A stretch of 64,000 nt of DNA, taken from Halocaridina rubra. Taxonomy: Eukaryota; Arthropoda; Malacostraca; Decapoda; Atyidae. The translations under genes and the position numbers were made by a program. The notes below the pieces were generated by a model. That model was not told the origin of the DNA. It searched no databases and saw only the letters and a program-made list of their open reading frames with translations. The stretch is taken from positions 142,501 to 206,500 of the forward strand of contig JAXCGZ010015117.1 of the NCBI GenBank assembly GCA_037179515.1, written 5' to 3'. Of the stretch, positions 12,629-25,324 are shown in pieces. Within the stretch, counting starts at the first letter, position 1. The number at the start of each line of letters is the position of its first letter.

Positions 12629-13747
12629 TTAATGAAGCCCCATTCCCTGATCTTCTTTCATTATCTTCTTTATCTCCCCTTTTTCTGGTAGAACTCTGAA
12701 ATGAAAATTTTTCTTCTCTTCTTCACTTCTTTCCTCATTTAACCTTCTTGCCTCTTGCAACAAGTTTTTGATCTTTCCCATCTCCTCCTGTGTTCTGTAT
12801 CGTCTAATGAACACTTCTTTGAATTCTTGAAGGACTTTTAGACTTTTTTTCTCATCAATATTTCTCTACATGTTTCCCCTCTCTCAACGGTTACTTTTGT
12901 TGGTCTCTGCTTTCCCTCCATTGAATATTTGCCTAGTTGGTGAATGTTTACAATATCCTCAGGACCACAAACTACTCTAAGCGTTCTTATCAGGTCTACA
13001 ACCCTAGCTTTATTTTCTTCAAGTCTCCCCTGCCATGTTGGCTCCTGGTATTCGCTTATGCCTGAGATTACCACTGTCTTCTCTTTATCAAGTGCCTGTT
13101 TAATCAGTGGATTTGTCCTTTCCATCACAAAGTCTTTAATTTTTTATTACTGTTTATTTATAGTCAACTGTTTGTATGTTTTCCAGTGCCACCACCTTCA
13201 CAGCCTCTTTTACTGCCACATTTTCCTTTAGTACATCAGCAAAGGAAGTCTTCATGGCATCATGCTCCGTATTCAGCACCTGAAACTCTTTTCTAAACTG
13301 TTCAATGTTTTCCTTAATCTGAACATTCCAAGCTGCAATCTCGTCTCTCTCAGAAGAGAGCAGTGAACTAACATCTAATTCATTTAGGTTGTCATTCAGA
13401 TATTTGTTATCTTCTTGTTTAGAAATTCTCATTTCTAGTTCACTCTTTTCCCCCTCCAGCTTCTTTATTCATTTTTCTAGTTCTTTTCTCTCTTGCCCTT
13501 GTGTTTTATTTGTTTCCTCCAAATATCTTATTTCCTCTGTGAGTGTTTCTTTCTCTCTCATTTCTCTATCCATACTCCGAATTTTATCATCAAGGCTTAT
13601 AACTATTGCCTCTAAATCCTTGAATTTTTGTTTTAATCTCCTAATAGCTACTCCTCCTCCTGCTGCTACATCCCATGGAGATCCTCTATCATCCCTCCCT
13701 GACCCATGGGTGAGGGGGGTTTGGGACAGAGATGGCCTCATTTTCAT
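12629..13747 (-). pseudogene. Decayed LINE ORF1, copy C
   Basis: Four consecutive short frames (12629-12814, 12838-13128, 13154-13432, 13469-13747) together give the ORF1 coiled coil, the RRM-like block and the C-terminal EEMGKIKNLLQEARRLNEER region. Each junction is a small indel or stop. The order and content match copies B and F. Confidence 0.78.
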
Positions 13748-14521
13748 GTTTTCCCTTTCACAGAATATAGAAAGAAGAAGAAGTAGAGAAAGAGAAAAGA
13801 GAAAAAAAGAGAGAAAAGCTTTTATTTAAGCTTCACACAGAATTTCTATATCTTCATATAAGTGCTATTTAGTTACTGAAGTTATCTCTTTTCTGGTAAC
13901 ACCCATCTTAAATCAATATTTGACTTTGGTAATTTGAGGGGAAAAAATGCAAAAACAAAAGTCTACTTGAAGGAAAATTTGAACTTGTATCTGAGGAGAC
14001 ACCCACCTGTTTCTGCTATATATTCTTCTTAACTGATAAACTCACTTGCTAACCAAGGTATGTTATCACAGGATAAGACTTTACATTTAACTCAATATAT
14101 ACAAAATAAAAAAATAATAAAAGAGAAAGCTAAAAGAAAAAATGAAGAAAATGAGACAGCTGTGCTACTTGGCAAGTTAACTAAGTACTGTTGACAGGTG
14201 TATTTTTGGTATTTGTTTAATTATTCAGTTATTTTGTATATCAAATTAACTATCAAGTTAATATAAATGGGAAGGATACTGATTTTAACAATGTATGGAA
14301 CCACAGGATCAGGTAAACGGCTGTAAGAGCTCTCCCCAATTTATAAAAAAAATTAGGTAATGTGTTGTGATGGCTTCACCTCTGGCAACTCTTCTAAACT
14401 TCCTTCAAGGCAGGACAGGACAGCTTCTTCTCTTTCCCCTCTCAAAAGTGTTCTCAAAATTTTCCTTTAATATTTTGGACTATCTCTTTAACTACAAATA
14501 TAAGTTTTTTACTCACAATAC

Positions 14522-14526
<5 letters not shown>
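13748..14526 (-). repeat. Duplicated block upstream of LINE copy C
   Basis: Second copy of the block at 8905-9655, with the same endpoints relative to ORF1. Its right end runs straight into an (AT)n microsatellite. Its presence beside two adjacent copies, and its absence beside copy F (whose 5' end abuts another LINE), leaves open whether it is element 5' UTR or a tandem segmental duplication. Confidence 0.7.

Positions 14527-14614
<88 letters not shown>
14526..14614. repeat. (AT)n microsatellite
   Basis: Uninterrupted AT dinucleotide tract of about 88 bp. It opens translation in both strands as Ile-Tyr runs, which are not genes. Confidence 0.97.
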
Positions 14615-14617
<3 letters not shown>

Positions 14618-14861
14618 TGGTTATGGCTACATAATGAATCTGCAATAATTAACTTAACAGAGCACCGAATATATCAAGTTATGGTTTATTTGTAATTGTT
14701 CCCATATAATCAAGTATGCTTCATTCAAGTTTGCAAAAAGTAGTTTTGGAAATAACATAATATTCTTCTTTATTTACAATTGATTTATTCTTACTTATAT
14801 TTTGTTATTATTAATTATTTCTTTTATTATTGCAATTATTGTACCATCATTATTATCATTT

Positions 14862-15065
14862 CATGTTGTTCATTCCGGTTTGATGTCACGGATTCTCTTT
14901 TATTCCAAGGGCTAGGACGGTTGCCTTCTTGCGAAGGAATTGTTTTGGCAGATGTAATCGTTACCCTGAGTGCATGCCCTTGCTAACCTCAGACCGTGAT
15001 GAGGCGCGAACTCTCGACCTAACGACTCAGAGTCGCGAACGCTACTGCTTGAGCCACGGTGACTA
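14862..15065 (-). mobile_element. tRNA-derived SINE, copy 1
   Basis: Read on the minus strand, this starts with a tRNA-like head (GGCTCAAGCAGTAGCG, A-box-like; GAGAGTTCGCGCC, B-box-like), followed by a body with GGGCATGCACTCAGGGTAAC and a tail ending near GACATCAAACCGGAATG. Two more copies lie at 15898 and 17030. Length is about 200 bp. The family is non-autonomous and would be copied by a LINE partner. Confidence 0.7.
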
Positions 15066-15242
15066 TTTTATTATAATTTCATAATTACTATTATATTATT
15101 ATCTTTGTAATATTATTATTAGTATTTTCGATATTATCATTATTAGTATTATTGTTTTTTATTATTGTTTATATTATTCTTATCATTATTGTTGTCCTTA
15201 TTATTGTATTGTTGTTATTGTTACTGTTGTTAGTATCATTTC

Positions 15243-15306
<64 letters not shown>

Positions 15307-15368
15307 GCTATAATAATAATAATTATTATTATTATTATTATCAATTTTATTATGATTATTATTATTAC

Positions 15369-15458
<90 letters not shown>

Positions 15459-15480
15459 AGTTAGTGTGTGTTTTTTATTG
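15066..15480. repeat. (ATT)n microsatellites and degenerate ATT-rich DNA
   Basis: Two long ATT trinucleotide runs (about 15243-15305 and 15370-15456) lie in a wider TTA/TTG-rich region. No gene is visible. Confidence 0.95.
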
Positions 15481-15807
15481 TTACTATTTTTTCGATTTTA
15501 TATCTTTGCCATCACCCACTATTGACCATATCTCAAATACCTGGTTTCACACCTTCCTTGCCTTCTACCTGTATTGTTGTGGTCAATTAAGTGATTTCCT
15601 TTGTTGATTTGCTATTTTCTTTTTCTTTTTCTCCTGTTATCTGCATGTATATATATCGATTCATTCGTTTGTATAAATCAGATTCCTCTGAAAATAAGTA
15701 ATACATTTGAAAGTACAAAGTACTAAGGCTCTCAACATTTCTTTTGATTTCCTTACGTAGTCATGACAATTCACATTTACAAAATTCACGTGTATCTCGT
15801 AAACCGG

Positions 15808-15811
<4 letters not shown>

Positions 15812-15896
<85 letters not shown>
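15812..15896. repeat. (AT)n microsatellite
   Basis: An AT tract directly abuts the truncated 3' side of SINE copy 2. Confidence 0.97.
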
Positions 15897-15899
<3 letters not shown>

Positions 15900-16026
15900 A
15901 AGGACTACATTTCGCAGATGTAATCGTTACCCTGAGTGCATGCCCTTGCTAACCTCAGACCGTGACAGGGCGCGAACCCTCGACCTAACGCCTCAGAGTC
16001 GCGGACACTACCGCTTGAGCCATGAT

Positions 16027-16029
<3 letters not shown>
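15897..16029 (-). mobile_element. tRNA-derived SINE, copy 2 (3' truncated)
   Basis: Same family as 14862 and 17030: it keeps the minus-strand tRNA-like head (GGCTCAAGCGGTAGTGTCC; GAGGGTTCGCGCCC) and the GGGCATGCACTCAGGG body but lacks the tail. AT tracts lie on both sides. Confidence 0.7.

Positions 16030-16086
<57 letters not shown>
16030..16086. repeat. (AT)n microsatellite
   Basis: AT tract adjoining the head of SINE copy 2. Confidence 0.97.
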
Positions 16087-16090
<4 letters not shown>

Positions 16091-17029
16091 TGTGGAGGAT
16101 TTCCTGTGTGTTATTTACCCTTCGATCTTATATCCCCCTAAATTCGGAAATCCTGACACGGCTTCAGTAGAGGCCTACCACGATCTCATATTTAAATCCT
16201 CTACCAATAAGATATAATTAATATTACATGCATAGACATGCATGCAAATATTTTATAAGGGGGTTTATGAACTGCTGATATGTGAATACTTAAATAAACT
16301 CTCCTCACCTTAAATTAAAACTTCCTCATACAGAATAATACATTTTCTAACATACATTCTACCTACGGGTGTTCAATTAAATGAGCTCAGTCTGTCCCTC
16401 ACACGTAGTTATAATTGTTAGAAATATAATAACTCTGTACTCATCTGTCCGGATAACCCTGATGTCGTCAGCAATCACGGGACTCCGAATCAAAAACGTA
16501 TCTTCTGATCCACAGATCTCTATCATGTTCTTCTACTTGAGTGTCTCGTAATGCCTCACGAGAACAACAAAAATTAAACTTATAAGTACTGTCAATAAAC
16601 ACAGTAAAAATGAGTGCCTCGTAGCATCTCACGAGTACAACTAATTATTTGTAAGAAAGTCCCACAAACTCCTCTAGTTTGTCGGGGTCCTTGGTACTAG
16701 GACTAAGTTGAGTTATGACTTGCTTCCAACGGTTCTTTGTTCAAAGAGGCGATGCAATAAGCGTTATCAAGGAGGTGAAGGGTTAATGGCTAAAATCCAT
16801 TAGCGACCTACATTCCTTTCTCCAAGTCTGCTACAGCCAGCCTCCATAATAAACTATACATTATACATACGAATATACGTGTATACATGATAGAAATTAA
16901 TAAGTACACATACTAAGTCAAAAAGTATACAGCCATGCACTTATGTTACAATAAACGAAACTATATGCAAAACAACACTTACATAATGTACGTAGAAATA
17001 AACTGTCTTGAAATACATTCAAGACATTG
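16087..17029. other. Intergenic DNA, no gene recognised
   Basis: Unrecognised AT-rich sequence. It contains two related 28-bp blocks with a small hairpin (GAGTGTCTCGTAATGCCTCA at 16540 and GAGTGCCTCGTAGCATCTCA at 16612). A reverse-complement relative (TTCTCGTGAGATGCTGC) sits at about 23106, so an unnamed dispersed repeat is likely. Confidence 0.5.
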
Positions 17030-17228
17030 TTGTTGTTCCGGTTTAACGTCACGGACTCCCTTTTCTACCAAGGGCTAGGACGGTTGCCTTCTTGCGAAGG
17101 ACTTGATTTGGCAGATGTAATCGTTACCCTGAGTGCATGCCCTTGCTAACCTCAGACCGTGACAGGGCGCGAACCCTCGACCTGACGCCTCAGAGTCGCG
17201 GACGCTACCGCTTGAGCCATGGTGACTA
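17030..17228 (-). mobile_element. tRNA-derived SINE, copy 3 (full length)
   Basis: The most complete copy. The minus strand reads GTCACCATGGCTCAAGCGGT, then the anticodon-arm-like region, GAGGGTTCGCGCCCTG (B box), the body and a tail ending near the TTAAACCGGAACAACAA block. Its head abuts an (AT)n tract into which the LTR element has inserted. Confidence 0.72.
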
Positions 17229-17229
17229 C

Positions 17230-17231
<2 letters not shown>

Positions 17232-17307
<76 letters not shown>
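17232..17307. repeat. (AT)n microsatellite, insertion site of the LTR element
   Basis: An AT tract ends at the first base of the LTR. AT sequence resumes immediately after the other LTR at 22218, consistent with insertion into a microsatellite with a TATA duplication that cannot be told from the tract. Confidence 0.95.
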
Positions 17308-17311
<4 letters not shown>

Positions 17312-18246
17312 GTATGACTGCCGTCATGCTGAAGCCAGTCCGTCATGCTGAAGCCAGAATCTGAAACTTGTAACACATCTTGAGGGGTAACGGTTAGTCG
17401 AGGCCACGGATATTCTATTACATGCCCTCACTTTTATTGAGTTTCGGGTGCCGCCCATGTGTTCCCTTGGGATCACCAAGATTTGTGGCTAGGCACCTAG
17501 AACTAACCGCTGGCGCCATGCACCCCCCCCCAAGAGGCCTACAGGATAAGGGACCCTCGGTCCTCGAAAACACCACAAGTCGTGAAGAGAAACATGTGAG
17601 GCTAGAAGTCAAGGGTGAAATAGAATACTCTCCCAATTGTTTTCTGCGGTGCGGCCGGTGTTTGTAGAGGGCGTCAAGGAGATATGTGACCGGACCCCTG
17701 GGGCTTGGCATCCGACATGGAGTACCTGAGGAGGGTGGGAAAGGCCAAGAAGTTAGCCCTTTCCTAAACCGCACGAAACATCAACTTATGTTTCGTACGC
17801 AGGTACACGCCCAGGAGAGATGCCCAATAACTCCTCCTCGGAAGTAGGCGGGATTCCACTTTGAACCTGGCGCTGATTAGCTGGACTAGATCTGACTGAT
17901 TTCATTGGAGAATTGGATGTTAAGCCACGCCCTGCCCCTGGGGGTATTTCAAGAGCCACCCGGGGCAGAGACAGTTAGTTAGAACTTTGCCAGGGGCACG
18001 AATAGATCATAGATTGTGATAGTCATAGGGTGGGGGCATTGAGGTGTCGAAGTTGTGTTGTACTCTAGAATAAATATAAGCAAAGGAACTACTGCTTGTC
18101 CATTCTTACCTTGTAACCACGCTACCATAATTATAAGTATACAACGTAAGGAGGTAATTACCCTACGTCAGTGGTGACAAACGGAGAGATAACCCACTCA
18201 TCTTACAAAGTGTGAATTCAAATGGAAGTCCAAAATTCATACGACA
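17308..18246 (+). repeat. 5' LTR of the element
   Basis: Direct repeat with TG...CA ends. It contains an AATAAA-type signal near 18069. An internal GTGGTGACAAACGG near 18170 resembles the LTR/primer-binding-site junction of gypsy-type elements, so the functional LTR may be shorter than the duplicated unit. The open frames inside it (17418-17774 minus, 17422-17667 plus) overlap each other and are not called. Confidence 0.82.
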
Positions 18247-18971
18247 ACTTGGCGGCAGCGCAGTACGGATCATCACGCCTGGAAAACATACAAAGAGACT
18301 CTCATATCAGAAGAAACCAGTGCAAAGAAAAGAAAATAAGAATGGCAAAAGCAGAAATCCAACATCTCCCAATTCAAGAAATGAGTGACGAGGCCAAACA
18401 CCGGAGAATTCTCGAACTGGAGGAGCAAGTGCGGCGCCTACAAACTCCTGCCGACGCCGCTCCGTCGAGAAGGAACTTGGCCGACGCCGACAGTGAAACC
18501 GACGCCTCAAACATCGACGAACAGCCGGCCGCTCCGAACCCCGTGGTGACACAGGGAACGCAGCAGGCCCAGCCCCCACCCTGTGCCCTGGTTGTAAAGA
18601 CGCCTCGAGTCAAAAATTCACTTTTATACCTCGACGGCGCAAATGTAAAAGACCGCGAATGTCCGTCCATAATTCCCGCGACCGACTTCCTGAAATACTT
18701 GGGTCTGCGGATGAGAAGTGACGAGTGGTCAAATAGAAAATATTATAAAACTTTGAAGGAACTTTTCCTAAGATGTTTCTTAGTAAGCCGAAGTGTGACC
18801 GGAGCATTGAGTGAAAATGCCCATTACAAGAAGTATAAGTTGCCGGATCCGACCAAGAAGACGGCGATTCGACGATTTTACTCGAAGAGAAGAAGGAAAA
18901 CCCGCTCCTTCCTTGCCTTCTGCCATGAAGTTTTTCAGGACCACCTCCTTAAAATAGCTAAGTACTTGTGA
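18222..18971 (+). CDS. 249-aa ORF of the LTR element, possible BEN-domain protein
   Basis: The single long ORF starts in the last 25 bp of the 5' LTR. Residues 1-80 are charged and probably coiled coil (EAKHRRILELEEQVRRLQ). Residues 80-125 are Ala/Pro-rich and likely disordered. The C-terminal 90 residues contain YYKTLKELFLRCFLVSRSVT, then LPDP-K-AIRRFY, then CHEVFQDHLLK. That order (L-ELF, S-VTG, L-DP-K-AI) resembles BEN domains, which bind DNA or proteins in chromatin factors and some mobile or viral genomes. The match is by eye and moderate; it could equally be an unfamiliar gag-like or accessory protein. The ORF is intact, matching the element's youth. Confidence 0.5.
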   Translation: MEVQNSYDNLAAAQYGSSRLENIQRDSHIRRNQCKEKKIRMAKAEIQHLPIQEMSDEAKHRRILELEEQVRRLQTPADAAPSRRNLADADSETDASNIDEQPAAPNPVVTQGTQQAQPPPCALVVKTPRVKNSLLYLDGANVKDRECPSIIPATDFLKYLGLRMRSDEWSNRKYYKTLKELFLRCFLVSRSVTGALSENAHYKKYKLPDPTKKTAIRRFYSKRRRKTRSFLAFCHEVFQDHLLKIAKYL

Positions 18972-21275
18972 TCTGTATCCAGTGAGTAATGGGACAATTA
19001 GTAAAAGAAATTGAGGTCGGTGGACGCCGCCATTTTATCTTGTAGTTATGCTTTGACTCAGCCAACCCGCTTATAAGGGGTGTGGCGCTTAATAAGTTGA
19101 TAAAAGTAGAATTTCTGTACCCATTACTAACATGGATAATTTGTACTAATAGCTATAAGCAGTAATAAACTCCGTTTTTTTTTATAATTTGAGTAATGTA
19201 AAGAAATTTCGTTGGAAGTGCGTTCCATTTATTTGTATTAATGCTTAGATTGAATTTTAAGAACGCGAATGTATCGATTTTTAATTGAAAAAATTTAATG
19301 CACGGGAAATCACTGTTACAGTATATTAATTTCTTAAGTGTAAGAATTACAGTGAGTAATATACTTGAATCTGCTTTTAAGGTTTTACTTAGAACACGTG
19401 TGGTTTTCGAGAAAGGAATGCGGAAGTGACCATTCGATCTCCCAACCTCGTTATTGTAAATCTGTAGTAATTGTACTGAGCTTTGATATTTTAAAGTACG
19501 TGTAAAATCATTTTTATATAAATTTCTTAGAGCGTAAGAAATCGAGTGTTACGATTGCGCCTGTTTTTAAGTTTTTTTTTTCTTTTTTTGTTTGTTTTTA
19601 TCCGCGGGAGTAATGTTTTAGCGAGAGAAAGACATAAACGACAGATCGTTCTTTTTGTGTTATGATGATGGGGAATTAATATTACGATACGTGTGTGGCA
19701 TGTTCTTTTTGAAGAATAAGAAATTTTCGTGATATTAGTTAGAGATGAGTTTTTTGATTTCACGCTATGCAGGTGAAAGTAAGAGTAAATTAGAGTAATT
19801 TGTGCTGTCCTAGAATAGGGAAGGTTTTTCAGTGTCACCCAAACGTAGCTTCAAGGGAGTAGAATGTTTGTTTGTTCGTTAGAATGGGACCTAGGACTGG
19901 TGAGGAAGTCTGTGACCGCACGGCTCAGCCGAGATTTCACCTTTACTCTTCTTCAGAGAGACCGGGAAAGGAAAACCAACATGTTGTAAATAAAGAGGGA
20001 ATTTTACAGAACGGGGATGACTGTCTTGAAAGTGATGTAGCGAATGTGACAGCGAGTGAGTATGAATGACTGGGGGTATAATGGGGGGTTGCTCTAGGGG
20101 GTGAAATCGCGGAAAGCACCGTTAGGAAGCATGATTGGGGAGTCTGCGAGGATCGTTCCCCTGCTCCGCCAGGTCCTTCTGCATGCCATATCAGAGTGTA
20201 TTTATGGGAGGTGATGCGCTGTTGCAATATCTAGTGAGGGATATGGATGAGAAGGTAATTCTCCACCTGCCCAGATATGGTTGAAATGCCGAGTTTGTTT
20301 TATTTTTGTTTTGTCCCCTACTCCGCCATTGAGATTATTATTCGATTTCCGAGAGATTCCAAGATAGATGTTACGTGATAAAGGACGTGAATCTATGAAT
20401 GATTCTTTATTTTCTTTGCTAGCTGCAGTATATACATTATTTGTCTGAAGAGATATGGTAGATTTATAAAATAAAACTTTGCGAGTTTTAGCCATGATAA
20501 TGTTTATCAAAATTATTTTGGCTTGGTCATAAAGAAAGAGTGAGAGCTGACACGAAATGACAACAAGAATGTTACACAGCTGTATCCCGTATTTGAGAGA
20601 GCAGATATAAGTCAAATTCGAGATAGTAAAAGAAGATATATATTTTATGTTTGAATTGTTTATGTACAACTCCGTACGAGATTTTGAAGTTTAAGCAAAA
20701 TGCATTCCTTACTGTTGATAATGAAATATACTTTTTGTTTTTATTATTGCATACACAGAGATAGACTTTTTATATTCTTAGATACCCGTTTTTGTTATAT
20801 TTCTTTTTGTATTGAAGAAATCTTTAAAATCTTACTTAAAGGATTCTGAAAAGATTATCTAGAGATAACCATGGTTAATCCCTAGCATTTTCATGAATTT
20901 TAGATTACAATCGGGCTAATTAAAGAAACGAGAGAAGTAGATGAATTAATGTTTTGATTTAAACTGACTTTTTGATCTTAATTAATGTTTGATATTAGTT
21001 TCACACTGGAATTATGGTTGTTTAAATATAAGAATATGTTTGTATTACAGATTTCCAACAAGGAAATAGACCCTGCATGCTCTAGTTGTCTGTAAAAGTA
21101 CTCTATATATGTTATGTTTGTGTAATTTGTATAGGAATTCTTAGAAAATAGCTTAAATAATTCGGCCCCATTTCTATTGTAAACTAATGTTAGCTAGGAT
21201 ATGTCCAAGAGCTCCCGGAAAATTAGCCCATGCTTCGACTGAAATAAGAGATATTTCAGTTTTGGTTGGGAGGGA
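18972..21275 (+). other. Non-coding internal region of the LTR element
   Basis: About 2.3 kb of AT-rich sequence between the ORF stop and the 3' LTR. No convincing ORF or pol motif is seen on either strand; the frames at 19527-19838 and 20202-20669 on the minus strand are low complexity and unsupported. The last dozen bases form the purine-rich tract. Confidence 0.6.
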
Positions 21276-22750
<1,475 letters not shown>

Positions 22751-23162
22751 ATGTAATTGTTGTTTGCATGACAGTTTTGTTTTTATTGTATCTTATGTGT
22801 ATATCTGTATATATACGGACACATTATGTAAGCCTGTTCATTATATCAAGTATGCACATATGTTTGTATGTATATTATGTAGTGCATTATTTAGGCTAGC
22901 TGTAGAAGAGAGAGTGGAAATTGAGACGCTTAACTTTTTAGCCATTAGCCTGTCACCTTTTCGGGAAAATGCTTATTACCGTGCCTGTGCGAACAGAGAA
23001 CCATTTTATGTAACTGAGTTTCCACTCATTTTTCCATGTAATGACAGGGAATCCTAGTTATCCACTACTACCAGGGCCCTTTTCTTTACTAAGTACCAGT
23101 AGTTGTTCTCGTGAGATGCTGCAAGACAAATGTTTACGACGTGCCTTTAATACATGCGAAAT
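22751..23162. other. Intergenic DNA, no gene recognised
   Basis: Unique-looking AT-rich sequence ending at the 3' end of LINE copy D. The frame at 22731-23057 has no recognisable features. Confidence 0.5.
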
Positions 23163-25224
23163 TGGTTGTGATTACCTAATTGTGATTACCTGATTGTGTT
23201 TACGGGAAAGAGCCCAAAGCTCGTATCTTCCCGTCTCCTCATCGGTTCCATTTTATACTTAGTCATACTTATCATACCTGTCCTTAAAACTATGGATTCA
23301 GATAGCATTAACTACCTCCTCGCTTAGCGAATTCCAATTATCAACTACTCTTACACTGAAAAAGTATTTCCTTACATCCTGCAAAGAAGTTTTCTTACGA
23401 AGCTTCAAACTATGACCTCTAGTTCTAGAGCCAGCCATATCAAAATATCGATCCCTATCCACTCTATCATAACCATGAAGGAATTTAAAGACTGTCACCA
23501 TATCCCCCCTCACTCTTCTAGCTTCCAGTGATGGTAAGTCTAATTCCCTCAGCCTCTCATCATAACTGAGATTGCGTATTTCTGGCACCAGTTTCGTGGC
23601 ATGTCTTTGAACTTTTTCAAGCTTAGCTATGTGCTTTTTCAAGTGTGGATTCCAAAAGGGGGCTGCATATTCGAGTTTTGGCCTCACATAGGTTACATAA
23701 ATATTTCTCAACATTTCCTTGTCCATGTGCCTGAAGGCTACGCTTACATTTGATAAGAATGCATATGCTGCCCTTACTATGCCATTTATATGTATTTCTG
23801 GAGACAAATCTGCTAGTATGTTTACTCCTAGATCTCTCTCATTTTCTGTCTCTTGAAGTTGTACTCCAGCCACCGAGTAGTCAAGCTTGGGCCTTCTTGC
23901 ACTTGTACCCATTCTCATTACCTTACATTTTGAAGTATTGAATTTCATTAGCCACTTTTCTGACCACTCAAGCAGATTATTTAGATCCTCCTGAAGTTCT
24001 CTACCATTGTTCTCGTTTTTTACTTTCTTCACAATCTTTGCATCAACTGCAAACATATTCATGAATGAATTTACAGACTCTGGTAGGTCATTTACATATA
24101 CAAGGAACAAAAGTGGCCCTAAAACTGAACCCCGTGGAACTCCACTACTAACTCTTCTTCATTCAGACACTGAGTGTCTTACTCTAACCCTCTGTTCCCT
24201 TCCTTCTAAGTAAGTTTTTATTCATTCCAAAACATTTCCACCTATTCTAGCCATTGATTGCAGCTTCCTAATAAGTCTCCCATGTGGAACAGTGTCAAAC
24301 GCTTTCTGGAAGTCTAGGAATATGCAATCTGCCCAGCCCTCTCTTTCCTGTAAGATTTGGCTTACCTCATCATAAAATTCTAATAAGTTTGTTACTGTTG
24401 ATCTACCTTCTCTGAAGCCATGTTGCCTCACTGACAAAAAGATGAAGGATTCCAAGTGAAGAGAGATATGTTTCCTTAGTAGTTTCTCCATAACTTTGCA
24501 AACTATGCTGGTCAAGGAAACTGGTCTATAGTTCAGAGCCGTATCCCTCCTTCCCTTTTTGAAGATAGGTATCACATTTGCTTGTTTCCAGCATCTTGGA
24601 ATCTCCCCCAACTCCAGTGACTCCTTAAATATGATACTTAGTGCCACTGATATTGTGTTTGCGCATTTTTTAAGCACATGAGGGGATATGTCATCAGGAC
24701 CTGTAGCTTTATGAACATCTAAATCCATCAGCGCTTTGCATACCTCTGTGGCTGTAAGGTTGATGTTCTCTAATACCGGCCCTTGAGCTTCTATCACTGC
24801 AATAGAGGGGGTGGGGTATTTTCTACTGTAAATACTGACTGAAACTCCTTGTTCAATTCTTTGCAGATCTCTTCATCCGTCTCAGTGATGCTTCCATCCG
24901 CTCTCTTTAGCCTTAAAACCTGTTCTTTTACCTTCAGTTTTCCTCTGATAAAGCTGTGGAAAAGCTTGGGATTTTCTTTAGCCTTCCTGGTGATGTCCCT
25001 CTCATAGTCTCTCTCTGCCTCTCTCCTTTTACTTAGGTAGTCATTTCTTGCTCTTTTGTAGGTTTGCCAGGCATTTATGTTTTTTCTCCTCCTATACCTT
25101 TTCCAGCATTTGTCTCTCCACTCCTTAGCTCTTTTACACCCATTATCGAACCATTTCTCTCTGGCATGAATTACACCTACTTTGGTGACAGGTATGCAGC
25201 AATCTACTATCTTCCCATATTTCT
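23163..25224 (-). mobile_element. CR1-like LINE copy D (3' half), fused to copy E
   Basis: The 3' end, with two GTGATTACCT-type repeats, lies at 23163. RT and linker follow up to the codons for KYGKIVDCC at about 25215. At 25223-25224 the sequence switches within 2 nt of shared bases to the C-terminal end of another copy (E), in the same orientation. Confidence 0.88.
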
Positions 25225-25324
25225 TAAAACTATGGATTGAGATAGCATTAACTACCTCCTCTCTTAGCCAATTCCAATTATCAACTACTCTTACACTGAA
25301 AAAGTATTTCCTTACATCCTGCAA
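23298..25324 (-). pseudogene. LINE ORF2 of copy D, with chimeric N-terminus
   Basis: Frames 23298-24110, 24222-24797 and 24794-25324 give RT and linker with few breaks. Defects include an RRMKN change with a stop near 24160, an altered catalytic block (FAVDAKIV instead of FADDAKIV near 24050), and a 2-nt loss near 24802 (GCAATAGAGG against GCAATCTGAGG). The frame 24794-25324 is a chimera: its first 37 codons come from the C-terminus of copy E (DVRKYFFSVRVVDNW) and then join KYGKIVDCCIPVTK of copy D. Confidence 0.85.

Larger units (their letters stand above)
9745..13830 (-). mobile_element. CR1-like LINE copy C (near full length, decayed)
   Basis: The copy runs from a mutated 3' end (GTGAGACTACCTAGTTGTG at about 9745) through RT, endonuclease and ORF1 to about 13747. 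The domain order is complete, but frameshifts and stops fragment both ORFs, so it is older than copies F and G. It is followed at its 5' side by the block shared with copy B, which ends at an (AT)n tract. Confidence 0.88.

Noticed and set aside
17418..17774. 118-aa minus-strand frame duplicated at 21386-21745
   Set aside because: It lies within the two LTR copies, is duplicated only because the LTR is, overlaps another frame, and shows no domain.
20202..20669. 155-aa minus-strand frame in the LTR element interior
   Set aside because: Low-complexity composition rich in Asn, Ile and Ser with no motif and no support from the element's coding strand.
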